A DNA stretch of 51,432 nt. Source: Streptomyces sp. NRRL B-1140 (lineage in GTDB: Bacteria > Actinomycetota > Actinomycetes > Streptomycetales > Streptomycetaceae). This document shows positions 24,364-32,647 of this stretch, in pieces. The notes under the pieces are model-generated. The model was not told where the DNA came from and searched no databases. It worked only from the letters and a program-made list of their open reading frames with translations. The stretch is from positions 392,635 through 444,066 of the forward strand of contig NZ_LGEA01000114.1 of NCBI RefSeq assembly GCF_001280065.1. The letters are read 5' to 3'. The translations under genes were made by a program, and so were the position numbers. Position 1 is the first letter of the stretch, and the number at the start of each line of letters is the position of its first letter.

Positions 24364-25791
24364 ATGACGCTCGACCGTTGTGAAGGCCTGGTGGAATCCG
24401 CCCGTGCGCTGGCCGTGGGCGAGGTGACGGCGCGAGCGCTGGTCGAGCGGACCCTGGCCCGGATCGAGGCGACCCAGACAGGCCTGAACGCCTTCCGGAT
24501 CGTCCGGGCCGAGGCCGCGCTCGCGGAGGCCGACGCCGCAGACCGCGAACTGGCCTCGAAGAGCTCGCACAAGCCACTGCTCGGGGTGCCGGTCGCGGTG
24601 AAGGACGACATGGACGTGGCCGGTGAGCCGACCGCGTTCGGCTGCTGCGGCGAGTTCCCACCGGTCGCCGAGGACGGTGAGGCGGTGCGCCGGCTGCGCG
24701 CCGCCGGAGCCGTGATCGTCGGCAAGACCAACACCTGCGAGTTCGGCCAGTGGCCGTTCACCGAGGGGCCCGCCTTCGGCGCGACCCGCAATCCCTGGAG
24801 CACGGACCACACGCCCGGCGGTTCCTCGGGCGGGTCGGCCGCCGCGGTCGCCGCCGGTCTGGTGCCCGCCGCGCTCGGCTCGGACGGTGCCGGCTCGGTG
24901 CGGATCCCGGCCGCCTGGACCCATCTGGTGGGGATCAAGCCGCAGCGCGGCCGCATCTCGACCTGGCCGCGCGGGGAGTCCTTCCAGGGCATCACCGTCA
25001 ACGGCACCCTGGCCCGCACGGTCGCCGACGCGGCCCTGCTGCTCGACGCGGCGAGCGGCAACCACCCGCAGGACCCGCACCGGCCCCCGGCCCTGGAGGT
25101 GGCCCGGGCCGTCGGCCGCGACCCCGGACGGCTGCGCATCGCGCTCTCCCTCACACCGCCCTTCACCGCCGTGCCCGCCCGGCTCCTGCCCGAGGTCCGC
25201 ACCCGGGTGGTCGAACTGGCCGAACGGCTCGCCGCGTTGGGGCACGTCGTCGAGGAGGCGGATCCGCCCTACGGGCAGATCGGGCTGACCTTCGTGCCGC
25301 GCGCCACGGCCGGCATCGCCGAGCGCGTGAGCGAGGCGCCCTTCCCTGCCTTGCTGGACCGGCGCACCCGGGGCGCGGCCCGGCTGGGCCGGCTGCTGGG
25401 CGGCGCCCCGCTGCGGGCGGCCCGGCGCGCGGAGAGCGTGCTGCACCGGCGTATCGGCGCCTTCTTCACCTCGTACGACGTCGTCCTCGCGCCCACGACC
25501 GCCGCTCCCCCGCCCCGGATCGGGGCCCTGCTGGAACTCAGCGGGTTCGCCACCGACCGGGCGATGATCGCCGCGTGCCCGTACGCCTGGCCGTGGAACG
25601 TGCTGGGGTGGCCGGGCGTCAACGTGCCCGCCGGCTTCACGCCGGACGGGCTGCCGGTCGGTGCGCAGCTGCTGGGCCCGGCGAACAGCGAGCCGCTGCT
25701 GGTGCAGGTGGCCGCGCAGTTGGAGGCGGAGCTGCGCTGGGCCGAGAAGTGGCCGTCGCCGCCGCTCCCGGAGCGTTCCGCCGCCGCCTGA
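24364..25791 (+). CDS. Amidase signature family enzyme
   Basis: The 475-residue protein carries the amidase signature with its Ser-cisSer-Lys triad: Lys80 in VPVAVKDD, the cis-Ser in TPGGSSGGSA (about 155) and nucleophile Ser178 in GSDGAGSVRIPA. The family hydrolyses amides (GatA, indoleacetamide, urea-type substrates); here no gatB/gatC are near and the length suits a catabolic amidase. The ATG has GGAGG 8 nt upstream. The TGA is followed within 20 bp by the NfeD-like gene, which appears to have its own -10 element. Confidence 0.93.
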   Translation: MTLDRCEGLVESARALAVGEVTARALVERTLARIEATQTGLNAFRIVRAEAALAEADAADRELASKSSHKPLLGVPVAVKDDMDVAGEPTAFGCCGEFPPVAEDGEAVRRLRAAGAVIVGKTNTCEFGQWPFTEGPAFGATRNPWSTDHTPGGSSGGSAAAVAAGLVPAALGSDGAGSVRIPAAWTHLVGIKPQRGRISTWPRGESFQGITVNGTLARTVADAALLLDAASGNHPQDPHRPPALEVARAVGRDPGRLRIALSLTPPFTAVPARLLPEVRTRVVELAERLAALGHVVEEADPPYGQIGLTFVPRATAGIAERVSEAPFPALLDRRTRGAARLGRLLGGAPLRAARRAESVLHRRIGAFFTSYDVVLAPTTAAPPPRIGALLELSGFATDRAMIAACPYAWPWNVLGWPGVNVPAGFTPDGLPVGAQLLGPANSEPLLVQVAAQLEAELRWAEKWPSPPLPERSAAA

Positions 25792-25798
25792 GCGACCG

Positions 25799-25804
25799 TA
25801 CGCT
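25799..25804 (+). promoter_or_regulatory. -10 element of NfeD-like gene
   Basis: TACGCT ends 6 nt before the ATG at 25811, so a leaderless transcript for the NfeD/flotillin pair is likely. No clear -35 is seen. Confidence 0.4.
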
Positions 25805-25810
25805 GAGGTC

Positions 25811-26029
25811 ATGGCGGACGCGTCGATGGTCGGGCTCATGGGGCGGGTCACCGGGACGATCGGTCCCGGGCTGGTCGGCGAGGTGATCGTCAGGGTGCGC
25901 GGCGGCGCCGAGCACTTCCTCGCCCACCCGGCCATTGCGACGGACCGCATCGAGACGGGGACGGTCGTGATGGTGGTCGAGTACCTGGCCCCCAGGACCG
26001 TCTACGTCACGGCGGCGTACGACAGTTGA
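25811..26029 (+). CDS. Small NfeD-like OB-fold protein
   Basis: The 72-residue protein is a compact beta-rich domain: GRVTGTIGPGLVGEVIVRVRGG, then IETGTVVMVVEYLAPRTVYV. This fits the C-terminal OB-fold of NfeD proteins, which partner flotillins, although it lacks the membrane part and protease domain. It lies 119 bp before the flotillin-like gene on the same strand, the expected arrangement. It probably helps organise or anchor the flotillin scaffold. Confidence 0.75.
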   Translation: MADASMVGLMGRVTGTIGPGLVGEVIVRVRGGAEHFLAHPAIATDRIETGTVVMVVEYLAPRTVYVTAAYDS

Positions 26030-26148
26030 GCCCGACGCGACGCAGGTGAGAGCCGTACGCGTCAAGCTTGTGCCAAGGATGCGCCGGTGGCTGTACCCGG
26101 GCTCCGCCGAGGAGCACACTCCCCTTCGTTCGGTGCCGAGAGGGCACC

Positions 26149-27633
26149 ATGCCAAGGGGGCGAATGCCGATGGTCGTCGGCGTCGTTGCGGGGGTGGCGG
26201 TTGCCGCCGTCCTCGTTCTGATCGGTCTGTTCAAGCTCATGTGGCGGGTCGCCGAACCCAACGAGGCACTGATCATCTCGGGGTCCAAGCACCGTACGGA
26301 GGGCATCGAGGAGGGCCTGGGGTTCCGCATCGTCACCGGCCGCGGCACGCTCGTGCTGCCCGGGGTGCAGGCGGTGCGCAAGCTCTCGCTCGACCTGAAC
26401 GAGACCGAGTTGCAGGTGGACTGCGTGACCCACCAGGGCATCCCGCTGAAGGTGCGGGGCGTGGTCATCTTCAAGGTGGGCGACGACTTCGTGTCGATCG
26501 CGAACGCGGCCCGCCGGTTCCTCGACCAGCAGAAGCTGATGTCGGAACGGGTGCATAACGTGTTCGCCGGTCATCTTCGGTCCATCGTGGGCGGGTTGAC
26601 GGTCGAGGACATGATCCGCGACCGGGAGAAGCTCACCGGGCAGACGCGTGCCGCGTGCGGCACCGAGATGGAGAAGCTGGGCCTGATCGTGGACTCGCTG
26701 CAGATCCACGAGATCGAGGACCCGACGGGGTACATCCAGAACCTCGCCATGCCGCACGCGGCGGCCGTACAGCGCGACGCGCGCATCGCGCAGGCGGAGG
26801 CGAACCGGCTGGCCACCGAGGCCGAGCAGCAGTCGTTCGCCCGGATGGCGGAGGCGACCCGGGACAGCGAGATCCTCCAGGCCGGTTATCAGGCCGAGCG
26901 GGACAAGGCGGCCGCCAAGGCCCGGCAGGCGGGACCGCTCGCGGAGGCCGGCGCCCGGCAGGAGGTCGTCGTCCAGGAGACGCGGGTGGCGGAGCTGGAG
27001 GCGCACCGGCGCGAGCAACAACTCCAGGCGGACGTCCGCAAACCCGCCGACGCGGCTGCCTACGAGACGCGCACTCGGGCCGAGGCCGACCGCGACGCGC
27101 GCATCTCCTCGGCCCAGGCGCAGGCGAAGGAGACGGAACTGGCGGCCGCCGCCGAGGCCACCCGGGTCAAGACGGCCGCAGGCGCCGACGCGGAGGCCAC
27201 CAAGGCGCGCGGCGAGGCGGCGGCGCAGGCGACCCGGGCCACCGGTGAGGCGGAGGCCGCGGCGTCCCGGGCCAGGGGTCTGGCCGAGGCCGAGGCGGCC
27301 AAGGCCAAGGGCCTCGCGGAGGCGGAGGCCATCAAGGCCCGGGCCACCGCCCTGGCGGAGAACCAGGAGGCCGTCGTCGCCCAGCAACTCGCCGAGAACT
27401 GGCCGGAGATCGTGAAGGCGGGCGCGTCCGCGTTCGGCAACGTCGACAACATGGTGCTGCTGAACGGCGCCGACGGTATGGCGGACCTGTTCGCCAAGGC
27501 GCTCACCATGGGCGGCACCGGGCTGGGCCTGGCCCGTCAGCTGCTCGCGTCGATGGACCGGGGCGGGCAGGCGCCACAGGACGCCTCCGCCCTCAACGGG
27601 CACGCCCAGAAGGTGCCGATGGACGGCAAGTGA
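26149..27633 (+). CDS. SPFH/flotillin-family membrane protein
   Basis: The 494-residue protein has one N-terminal transmembrane helix (about 8-30), an SPFH/band-7 domain (about 40-190, with VDCVTHQGIPLKVRGVVIFKV) and a long Ala/Glu-rich coiled coil (about 210-420) containing repeated AEAxxxxAxGxAEA units. The C-terminal NVDNMVLLNG and GLARQLLASM segments match flotillin C-termini. These proteins form membrane microdomain scaffolds. ATG 26149 has GAGAGGG about 5 nt upstream; ATG 26167 is an alternative. Upstream sits the small NfeD-like gene. Confidence 0.9.
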   Translation: MPRGRMPMVVGVVAGVAVAAVLVLIGLFKLMWRVAEPNEALIISGSKHRTEGIEEGLGFRIVTGRGTLVLPGVQAVRKLSLDLNETELQVDCVTHQGIPLKVRGVVIFKVGDDFVSIANAARRFLDQQKLMSERVHNVFAGHLRSIVGGLTVEDMIRDREKLTGQTRAACGTEMEKLGLIVDSLQIHEIEDPTGYIQNLAMPHAAAVQRDARIAQAEANRLATEAEQQSFARMAEATRDSEILQAGYQAERDKAAAKARQAGPLAEAGARQEVVVQETRVAELEAHRREQQLQADVRKPADAAAYETRTRAEADRDARISSAQAQAKETELAAAAEATRVKTAAGADAEATKARGEAAAQATRATGEAEAAASRARGLAEAEAAKAKGLAEAEAIKARATALAENQEAVVAQQLAENWPEIVKAGASAFGNVDNMVLLNGADGMADLFAKALTMGGTGLGLARQLLASMDRGGQAPQDASALNGHAQKVPMDGK

Positions 27634-27663
27634 CCCGGACGCCGTACTCGCGGGGGCAGCCTC

Positions 27664-27669
27664 TAAGGT
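27664..27669 (+). promoter_or_regulatory. -10 element of PemK-like gene
   Basis: TAAGGT ends 6 nt before the GTG at 27676, giving a likely leaderless start. Confidence 0.4.
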
Positions 27670-27675
27670 GCCCCC

Positions 27676-28122
27676 GTGAGCACGTTTGCCGACGAGAACG
27701 TTCCCGGCCGTCACGGCCCCTCCGCCACCGTCCAGGCCGACCCGCGCGAGGTGGGCCGGGTCCGCACGGAGTACTCCCCCGCCCACGACGGCGACCCGGA
27801 CCCCGGGGAGATCGTCTGGACGTGGGTCCCCTACGAGGAGAACGACGGGCGCGGCAAGGACCGCCCGGTGCTGGTGGTGGCCCGCGAACCGGGCGGCACG
27901 TTCCTCGCCGTGCGGTTGTCCAGCAAGCGGCACGACGGCGACCGGGAGTGGGTGCCGATCGGCAGCGGGCCGTGGGACCGTACGGGCCGGGACTCGTGGG
28001 TCGACGTGGACCGGGTGCTGCGCCTGCACGAGGACGGCATGCGCCGGGAGGCGTGCGCCCTGGACCGCATGCGCTTCAACCTGGTCAGACGCCGCCTGCA
28101 GGAGCGCTACGGCTGGAGCTGA
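27676..28122 (+). CDS. PemK/MazF-family protein (toxin-like)
   Basis: The 148-residue protein has about 40 variable N-terminal residues, then the PemK/MazF barrel: PGEIVWTWVPYEENDGRGKDRPVLVVARE matches the RGxVWxVxLxPxxGxExxKxRPxxVV pattern of sequence-specific endoribonucleases. No antitoxin-sized gene is adjacent in either direction, so it may be a solitary, domesticated homologue. Its last 38 bases overlap the 3' end of the convergent PARG gene. Confidence 0.78.
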   Translation: MSTFADENVPGRHGPSATVQADPREVGRVRTEYSPAHDGDPDPGEIVWTWVPYEENDGRGKDRPVLVVAREPGGTFLAVRLSSKRHDGDREWVPIGSGPWDRTGRDSWVDVDRVLRLHEDGMRREACALDRMRFNLVRRRLQERYGWS

Positions 28123-28930
28123 AGGTCGTCTCGAAGGCGCCGAGCACCGTACGGTCCCGCGTCCGGTCCAGGATCCCGAACACCACGTGCTCGAAGCTCT
28201 GTGCGAACCGGCCGCCGGATCCCAGCAGGGCCCGGAAGGCCTCCGCCACCTGCGCGGGGTCGTTGCGGAACACCCCGCAGCCCCAGGCACCCAGGACGAG
28301 CCTGGGGTAGCCGTGGGCGGCGGCCGTCTCCAGCACGCGTTCCGCCCGGGCCGCGAGCACCCGCGGCAGCTCGTGGGCGCGTTCGGGCGCCGTGCGGAGC
28401 ACCACGCCCGCGTTGGGCGCGGGCGAGGTCAGGAAACCGGCGGTGTACGGCTCGGCCAGCAGGCCGCCCCGGTCGTCGCGGAAGACGGGCACGGCCGGTG
28501 AGTGGATGACGCGGTCGGTGTAGAACGGGTCGCGGTGGGCCCGGTGGTGGTCGTAGAAGGCGCGGGCCTGAAGGAGGCAGGTGTACAGCGCGGAGGCCCG
28601 GCACAGGGCCTCCTCCTGGGCCTGGGCACCGTTCAGGTAGCCGCCGCCGGGGTTCCGGGCGGAGGCGAAGTTCAGCACGGCCGCACGGCCGCCCAGCCGG
28701 CGGGCCGCCTCCAGGCTGCTCTCGCCCGTGACCTCGATCAGCGTCGTCCGCCCGCCCGTCACCCGATCGGCGGGTACCGGCACCGGTTCCGGTCCGTGCA
28801 CACGGGTCCCTCCCCGCGCCGCCCGCAACTCCTCGGCGATCGAGATGTCACGACCGTCCGGCGCGCGGTAGGACCCGGCCGCGACGATCTGCTCGGTCTC
28901 CCGCGCGACACCGCGCAGACGCGCGCTCAC
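28085..28930 (-). CDS. Bacterial-type poly(ADP-ribose) glycohydrolase (TIGR02452 family)
   Basis: The 281-residue protein contains the PARG macro-domain signature: NFASARNPGGGYLNGAQAQEE (around residues 110-130) with GGG and the catalytic QEE (Glu-Glu). N-terminal LRGVARETEQIVAAGSY and the C-terminal VLGAWGCGVFRNDP motif are also typical. It should release ADP-ribose from poly(ADP-ribose) or ADP-ribosylated targets. GTG at 28930 is used; upstream GTG codons are in frame. Its 3' end overlaps the PemK-like gene. Confidence 0.88.
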   Translation of the reverse strand: MSARLRGVARETEQIVAAGSYRAPDGRDISIAEELRAARGGTRVHGPEPVPVPADRVTGGRTTLIEVTGESSLEAARRLGGRAAVLNFASARNPGGGYLNGAQAQEEALCRASALYTCLLQARAFYDHHRAHRDPFYTDRVIHSPAVPVFRDDRGGLLAEPYTAGFLTSPAPNAGVVLRTAPERAHELPRVLAARAERVLETAAAHGYPRLVLGAWGCGVFRNDPAQVAEAFRALLGSGGRFAQSFEHVVFGILDRTRDRTVLGAFETTFSSSRSAPAGGV

Positions 28931-29220
28931 GGCGTGACCCCCGTGCACGCCGTGAGCGCGCCCCGCGCGGTTCGTCTTGTCGTGCTCACGCAGGCATCGT
29001 GCGTGATGCCCGATCCCGGCCGCAACGGGGTTTTCGCTGTGGGAGAACGCCGGGGAAAGTCCCTGGAAACGCCGGGCCGCGAGGCATGACCGCCCGGGAA
29101 CGCCCCGCTTCGCCCCCTTGTGCGGAGCGGCATGAAGGTCTTGGGTGAGACGGTGATCCCGGCCCGGGCCGCCGAAGAGCCCGGACCGGTGGCATGGTGG
29201 AATCTCAGGAGGATCCCGAC
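28931..29220. promoter_or_regulatory. Divergent intergenic region between PARG gene and egtA
   Basis: This 290-bp region holds the egtA ribosome site AGGAGG (about 9 nt before 29221). I see no strong palindrome or gene; the promoters of both genes should lie here. Confidence 0.4.
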
Positions 29221-30522
29221 ATGTCCGATTCGGTAAGTGGCTGTACCCGGCCACGCACGTCGTTGTCCGAAGCCGAGGTCGAGGCTCTCGTCCGCGGCAT
29301 CTGTTTCAAGACCGGCCCGCCGCGCCGCCTCGGTGTCGAGGTGGAATGGCTCGTCCACGAGCTGCGCGCACCGCAGCTCCCTGTCACACCCGAACGGCTC
29401 GAAGCCGCCTACGCCGCACTGCGTACCGTTCCCCTGAAGTCGGCACTCACGGTGGAACCCGGCGGCCAGCTGGAGCTGAGCTCGCTCCCCGCCGCCTCGC
29501 TGACGGACGTCATCGCCGACGTCTCCGCCGACCTCGACGCCGTTCGCGCGGTGCTGCGCGAGGACGGCCTCGCCCTCGTCGGCCTCGGCCAGGATCCCTG
29601 GCACGAACCCCGCCGGTTCCTGCGCGAACCGCGCTACGACGCCATGGAGGCGTGTCTGGACCGCGCGGGCCCCGCCGGCCGCGCCATGATGTGCGCCTCC
29701 GCCTCGGTGCAGGTGTGCCTGGACGCCGGCCACGAGGAACCCGGTCCGCTCGGTCTGGTGCGGCGCTGGTGGCTGGCCCACCATCTGGGCGCCGTCCTGG
29801 TGGCCGCGTTCGCCAACTCCCCGCTCGCCGCCAACCGGCCGACCGGCTGGCTGTCCACCCGGCAGCTGACGTGGACCCGGATCGGCGCCGGCCGGGCGGG
29901 CGGACCGCGGCTGGACACCGACCCGCGCGGCGCCTGGGCCCAGCACGTGCTGGACTCCCCCGTGATGTGCGTACGGCGGGACGGCGGGCCCTGGGACGTC
30001 CCCGAGGGGCTCACCTTCCGGGACTGGATCCGCACCGGCGCGCCCCGGCCGCCCACCCGGGAGGATCTCGACTACCACGTCACGACGCTGTTCCCGCCGG
30101 TCAGGCCGCGCGGCCATCTCGAACTGCGCATGATCGACGCGCAGCCCGGGGACGACGGCTGGATCGTGCCGCTGGCCGTGACGGCGGCGCTGTTCGACGA
30201 CCCGGAGGCCGCCGAGACCGCCTACCGGGCTGTGAAGCCGCTGACCGAGCGGACCCTGGGGCTGCCCGCGCCGCACAACCCGCTGTGGCTCGACGCGGCC
30301 CGCGGCGGTCTGGCCGACGCGGAACTGCGCGAGGTGGCCGTCACGTGCTTCACGACCGCGCTGGACGCCCTGCCCCGGCTCGGCGCCGGCCCCGAGGTCG
30401 TCGAGGCCGTCACGGCCTTTCTGGACCGCTACGTCGTCCTGGGCCGCTGCCCCGCCGACGACCTGCTCGACCGACAGCGCGGCGCGGACGGTCGCGCCCA
30501 CGGGAAGGACTCGCGCCCATGA
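29221..30522 (+). CDS. egtA: Glutamate-cysteine ligase EgtA (ergothioneine pathway)
   Basis: The 433-residue protein belongs to the plant-type GCS2 family: RLGVEVEWLVHE and LTVEPGGQLELSS near the N-terminus hold the active-site Glu residues. EgtA makes gamma-glutamyl-cysteine, the sulphur donor for EgtB. It starts the four-gene operon egtABCD. ATG 29221 was chosen over 29194 for its AGGAGG. Its TGA overlaps the egtB ATG. Confidence 0.95.
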   Translation: MSDSVSGCTRPRTSLSEAEVEALVRGICFKTGPPRRLGVEVEWLVHELRAPQLPVTPERLEAAYAALRTVPLKSALTVEPGGQLELSSLPAASLTDVIADVSADLDAVRAVLREDGLALVGLGQDPWHEPRRFLREPRYDAMEACLDRAGPAGRAMMCASASVQVCLDAGHEEPGPLGLVRRWWLAHHLGAVLVAAFANSPLAANRPTGWLSTRQLTWTRIGAGRAGGPRLDTDPRGAWAQHVLDSPVMCVRRDGGPWDVPEGLTFRDWIRTGAPRPPTREDLDYHVTTLFPPVRPRGHLELRMIDAQPGDDGWIVPLAVTAALFDDPEAAETAYRAVKPLTERTLGLPAPHNPLWLDAARGGLADAELREVAVTCFTTALDALPRLGAGPEVVEAVTAFLDRYVVLGRCPADDLLDRQRGADGRAHGKDSRP

Positions 30523-31856
30523 CCGACACCGAATCCGCTGTCGACGCCCAGGCCGCCGACCCCGAGGTGCTCCGTGAGCGGGCGGTCGCCTCCCTCGTCG
30601 TCGCCCGCGACCGCACCACCCTGCTGACGAGCTGTGTGGAGGATCCCGATCTGACCGCGCAGCACTCGCCGCTGATGTCGCCGCTGGTGTGGGACCTCGC
30701 GCACATCGGCAACCAGGAGGAGCAGTGGCTGCTGCGGGCCGTCGCCGGGCACGAGGCGATACGCCCCGAGATCGACGGCCTCTACGACGCCTTCGAGCAC
30801 CCCCGCGCCGAGCGGCCGAAGCTGCCCCTGCTCTCACCGGCCGAGGCCCGCACCTACGCGGCCGACGTGCGGGGCCGGGCACTGGACGTGCTGGAGAAGG
30901 CCGCGTTCCACGGGACGCGGCTGACGGAGGCCGGGTTCGCCTTCGGGATGATCGCGCAGCACGAACAGCAGCACGACGAGACCATGTTGATCACCCATCA
31001 GCTCCGCACCGGCCCCCCGGCCCTGACGGCACCCGACCCGGATCCGGCGCCGCTGTTCACCGGCCCGTCCGAAGTCCTCGTGCCCGGCGGCCCGTTCACG
31101 ATGGGAACCTCCGGTGAGCCGTGGGCCCTGGACAACGAGCGCCCCGCGCACCGGCGCGAGGTGGCACCCTTCCACATCGACACCACCCCGGTGACCAACG
31201 GCGCCTTCCAGGCGTTCATCGAGGACGGCGGCTACGACAACCGGCGGTGGTGGTCGGCCGACGGCTGGGCGCACATCCGCGAGTACGGGATCCACGCGCC
31301 ACTGTTCTGGCGGCGCGAAGGGAAGCAGTTCCTCAGGCGCCGGTTCGGTGTCACCGAGGTCGTACCGGCCGACGAGCCGGTGGTGCACGTGTCCTGGTAC
31401 GAGGCCGACGCCTACGCCCGCTGGGCCGGACGCCGGCTGCCCACCGAGGCCGAGTGGGAGAAGGCCGCCCGGCACGACCCGGCCGCCGACCGCACGATGC
31501 GCTACCCCTGGGGCGACGCCGACCCGCGGCCCGAGCACGCCAACCTCGGCCAGCGGCACCTGCGTCCGGCGCCCGCCGGGAGCTACCCGGCGGGTGAGTC
31601 GCCGCTCGGCGTGCGGCAGCTGATCGGCGACGTGTGGGAGTGGACGGCGAGCGACTTCCTGCCGTACCCGGGATTCAGGCCGTTCCCGTACAAGGAGTAC
31701 TCGGAGGTCTTCTTCGGGCCCGAGTACAAGGTGCTGCGCGGCGGTTCGTTCGCCGTGGACGCGGTGGCCTGCCGGGGCACCTTCCGCAACTGGGACTACC
31801 CGATCCGGCGGCAGATCTTCTCCGGGTTCCGCACGGCCCGGTCGGAGGACGTCTGA
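30519..31856 (+). CDS. egtB: Sulfoxide synthase EgtB
   Basis: The 445-residue protein has an N-terminal DinB-like domain (HIGNQEEQWLLRAV) and a C-terminal formylglycine-generating-type domain. The iron-binding HEQQHDETML and a C-terminal RGGSFAV/ACRGTFRNW block match EgtB, a non-haem iron enzyme that joins gamma-glutamyl-cysteine to hercynine. Its ATG lies inside the egtA stop (ATGA) and its TGA overlaps the egtC start (TGATG). Confidence 0.96.
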   Translation: MTDTESAVDAQAADPEVLRERAVASLVVARDRTTLLTSCVEDPDLTAQHSPLMSPLVWDLAHIGNQEEQWLLRAVAGHEAIRPEIDGLYDAFEHPRAERPKLPLLSPAEARTYAADVRGRALDVLEKAAFHGTRLTEAGFAFGMIAQHEQQHDETMLITHQLRTGPPALTAPDPDPAPLFTGPSEVLVPGGPFTMGTSGEPWALDNERPAHRREVAPFHIDTTPVTNGAFQAFIEDGGYDNRRWWSADGWAHIREYGIHAPLFWRREGKQFLRRRFGVTEVVPADEPVVHVSWYEADAYARWAGRRLPTEAEWEKAARHDPAADRTMRYPWGDADPRPEHANLGQRHLRPAPAGSYPAGESPLGVRQLIGDVWEWTASDFLPYPGFRPFPYKEYSEVFFGPEYKVLRGGSFAVDAVACRGTFRNWDYPIRRQIFSGFRTARSEDV

Positions 31857-32647
31857 TGTGCCGTCATGTGGCGTACGTGGGACCACCGGAGGGGCTGGGC
31901 CGGCTCCTGGTGGAGCCCCCGCACGGGCTGTACCGGCAGTCGTGGGCGCCCCGGCGCCAGAAGTACGGCACCGTCAACGCCGACGGTTTCGGCGTGGGCT
32001 GGTACGCCGAGGGCGACCCGGTGCCGGCCCGCTACCGCCGGGCGGGGCCGGTCTGGGCGGACCTCTCCTTCGCCGATCTCGCCCGGGTCGTACGGTCCAC
32101 GGGGCTGCTCGCCGCGGTGCGGGACGCGACGCTGTCGGGCGCGGACGCGGAGGCCGCGGCGGCCCCGTTCGCCGCGGGGACCTGGCTGTTCAGCCACAAC
32201 GGGGCGGTGAAGGGCTGGCCCGGCTCGCTGGCCGCCGTCTCCCGGACGCTGCCGCACGAGGACCTGCTGTCCCTGGAGGCCCGCAACGACTCGGCGCTCG
32301 TGTGGGCGCTGGTGCTGGCCCGGCTGCGCGGCGGCGACGAGGAGGGCCAGGCGATGGCGGACACGGTCCTGGAGGTCGCCGCCGCGGCCCCCGGTTCCCG
32401 GCTCAACCTCCTCCTCACCAACGGCGGCACGATCACCGCGACCGCCTGGGGCGACACCCTCTGGTACCTCACCCGGCCCGGCGGCGGCACCGTCGTGGCC
32501 TCCGAGCCCTACGACGACGATCCGCACTGGCAGGAGGTCCCCGACCGCACCCTGCTCGTGGCGAGCCGCACCGACGTGCTGCTCACGCCGCTGAAGGAGC
32601 CGGCCGACGCCGCCGTGCCCGCACCCGCGAAGGAGCCCCGTACGTGA
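31856..32647 (+). CDS. egtC: Gamma-glutamyl hydrolase EgtC (class II amidotransferase fold)
   Basis: The 263-residue protein has an N-terminal nucleophile Cys2 (MCRHVAYVG), exposed after Met removal, as in type II glutamine amidotransferases. NADGFGVGWYAEGD and FSHNGAVKGW are the conserved substrate-pocket motifs. It removes the glutamyl group from gamma-glutamyl-hercynylcysteine sulfoxide. It starts one base into the egtB stop and ends over the egtD start (GTGA). Confidence 0.95.
   Translation: MCRHVAYVGPPEGLGRLLVEPPHGLYRQSWAPRRQKYGTVNADGFGVGWYAEGDPVPARYRRAGPVWADLSFADLARVVRSTGLLAAVRDATLSGADAEAAAAPFAAGTWLFSHNGAVKGWPGSLAAVSRTLPHEDLLSLEARNDSALVWALVLARLRGGDEEGQAMADTVLEVAAAAPGSRLNLLLTNGGTITATAWGDTLWYLTRPGGGTVVASEPYDDDPHWQEVPDRTLLVASRTDVLLTPLKEPADAAVPAPAKEPRT

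Noticed and set aside
27634..27675. Antitoxin gene upstream of the PemK-like gene
   Set aside because: Only 42 bp separate it from the flotillin stop, too short for an antitoxin, and none is seen downstream.
28502..29089. 195-codon plus-strand ORF opposite PARG
   Set aside because: Antisense to the PARG macro domain; no motif and atypical codon positions.
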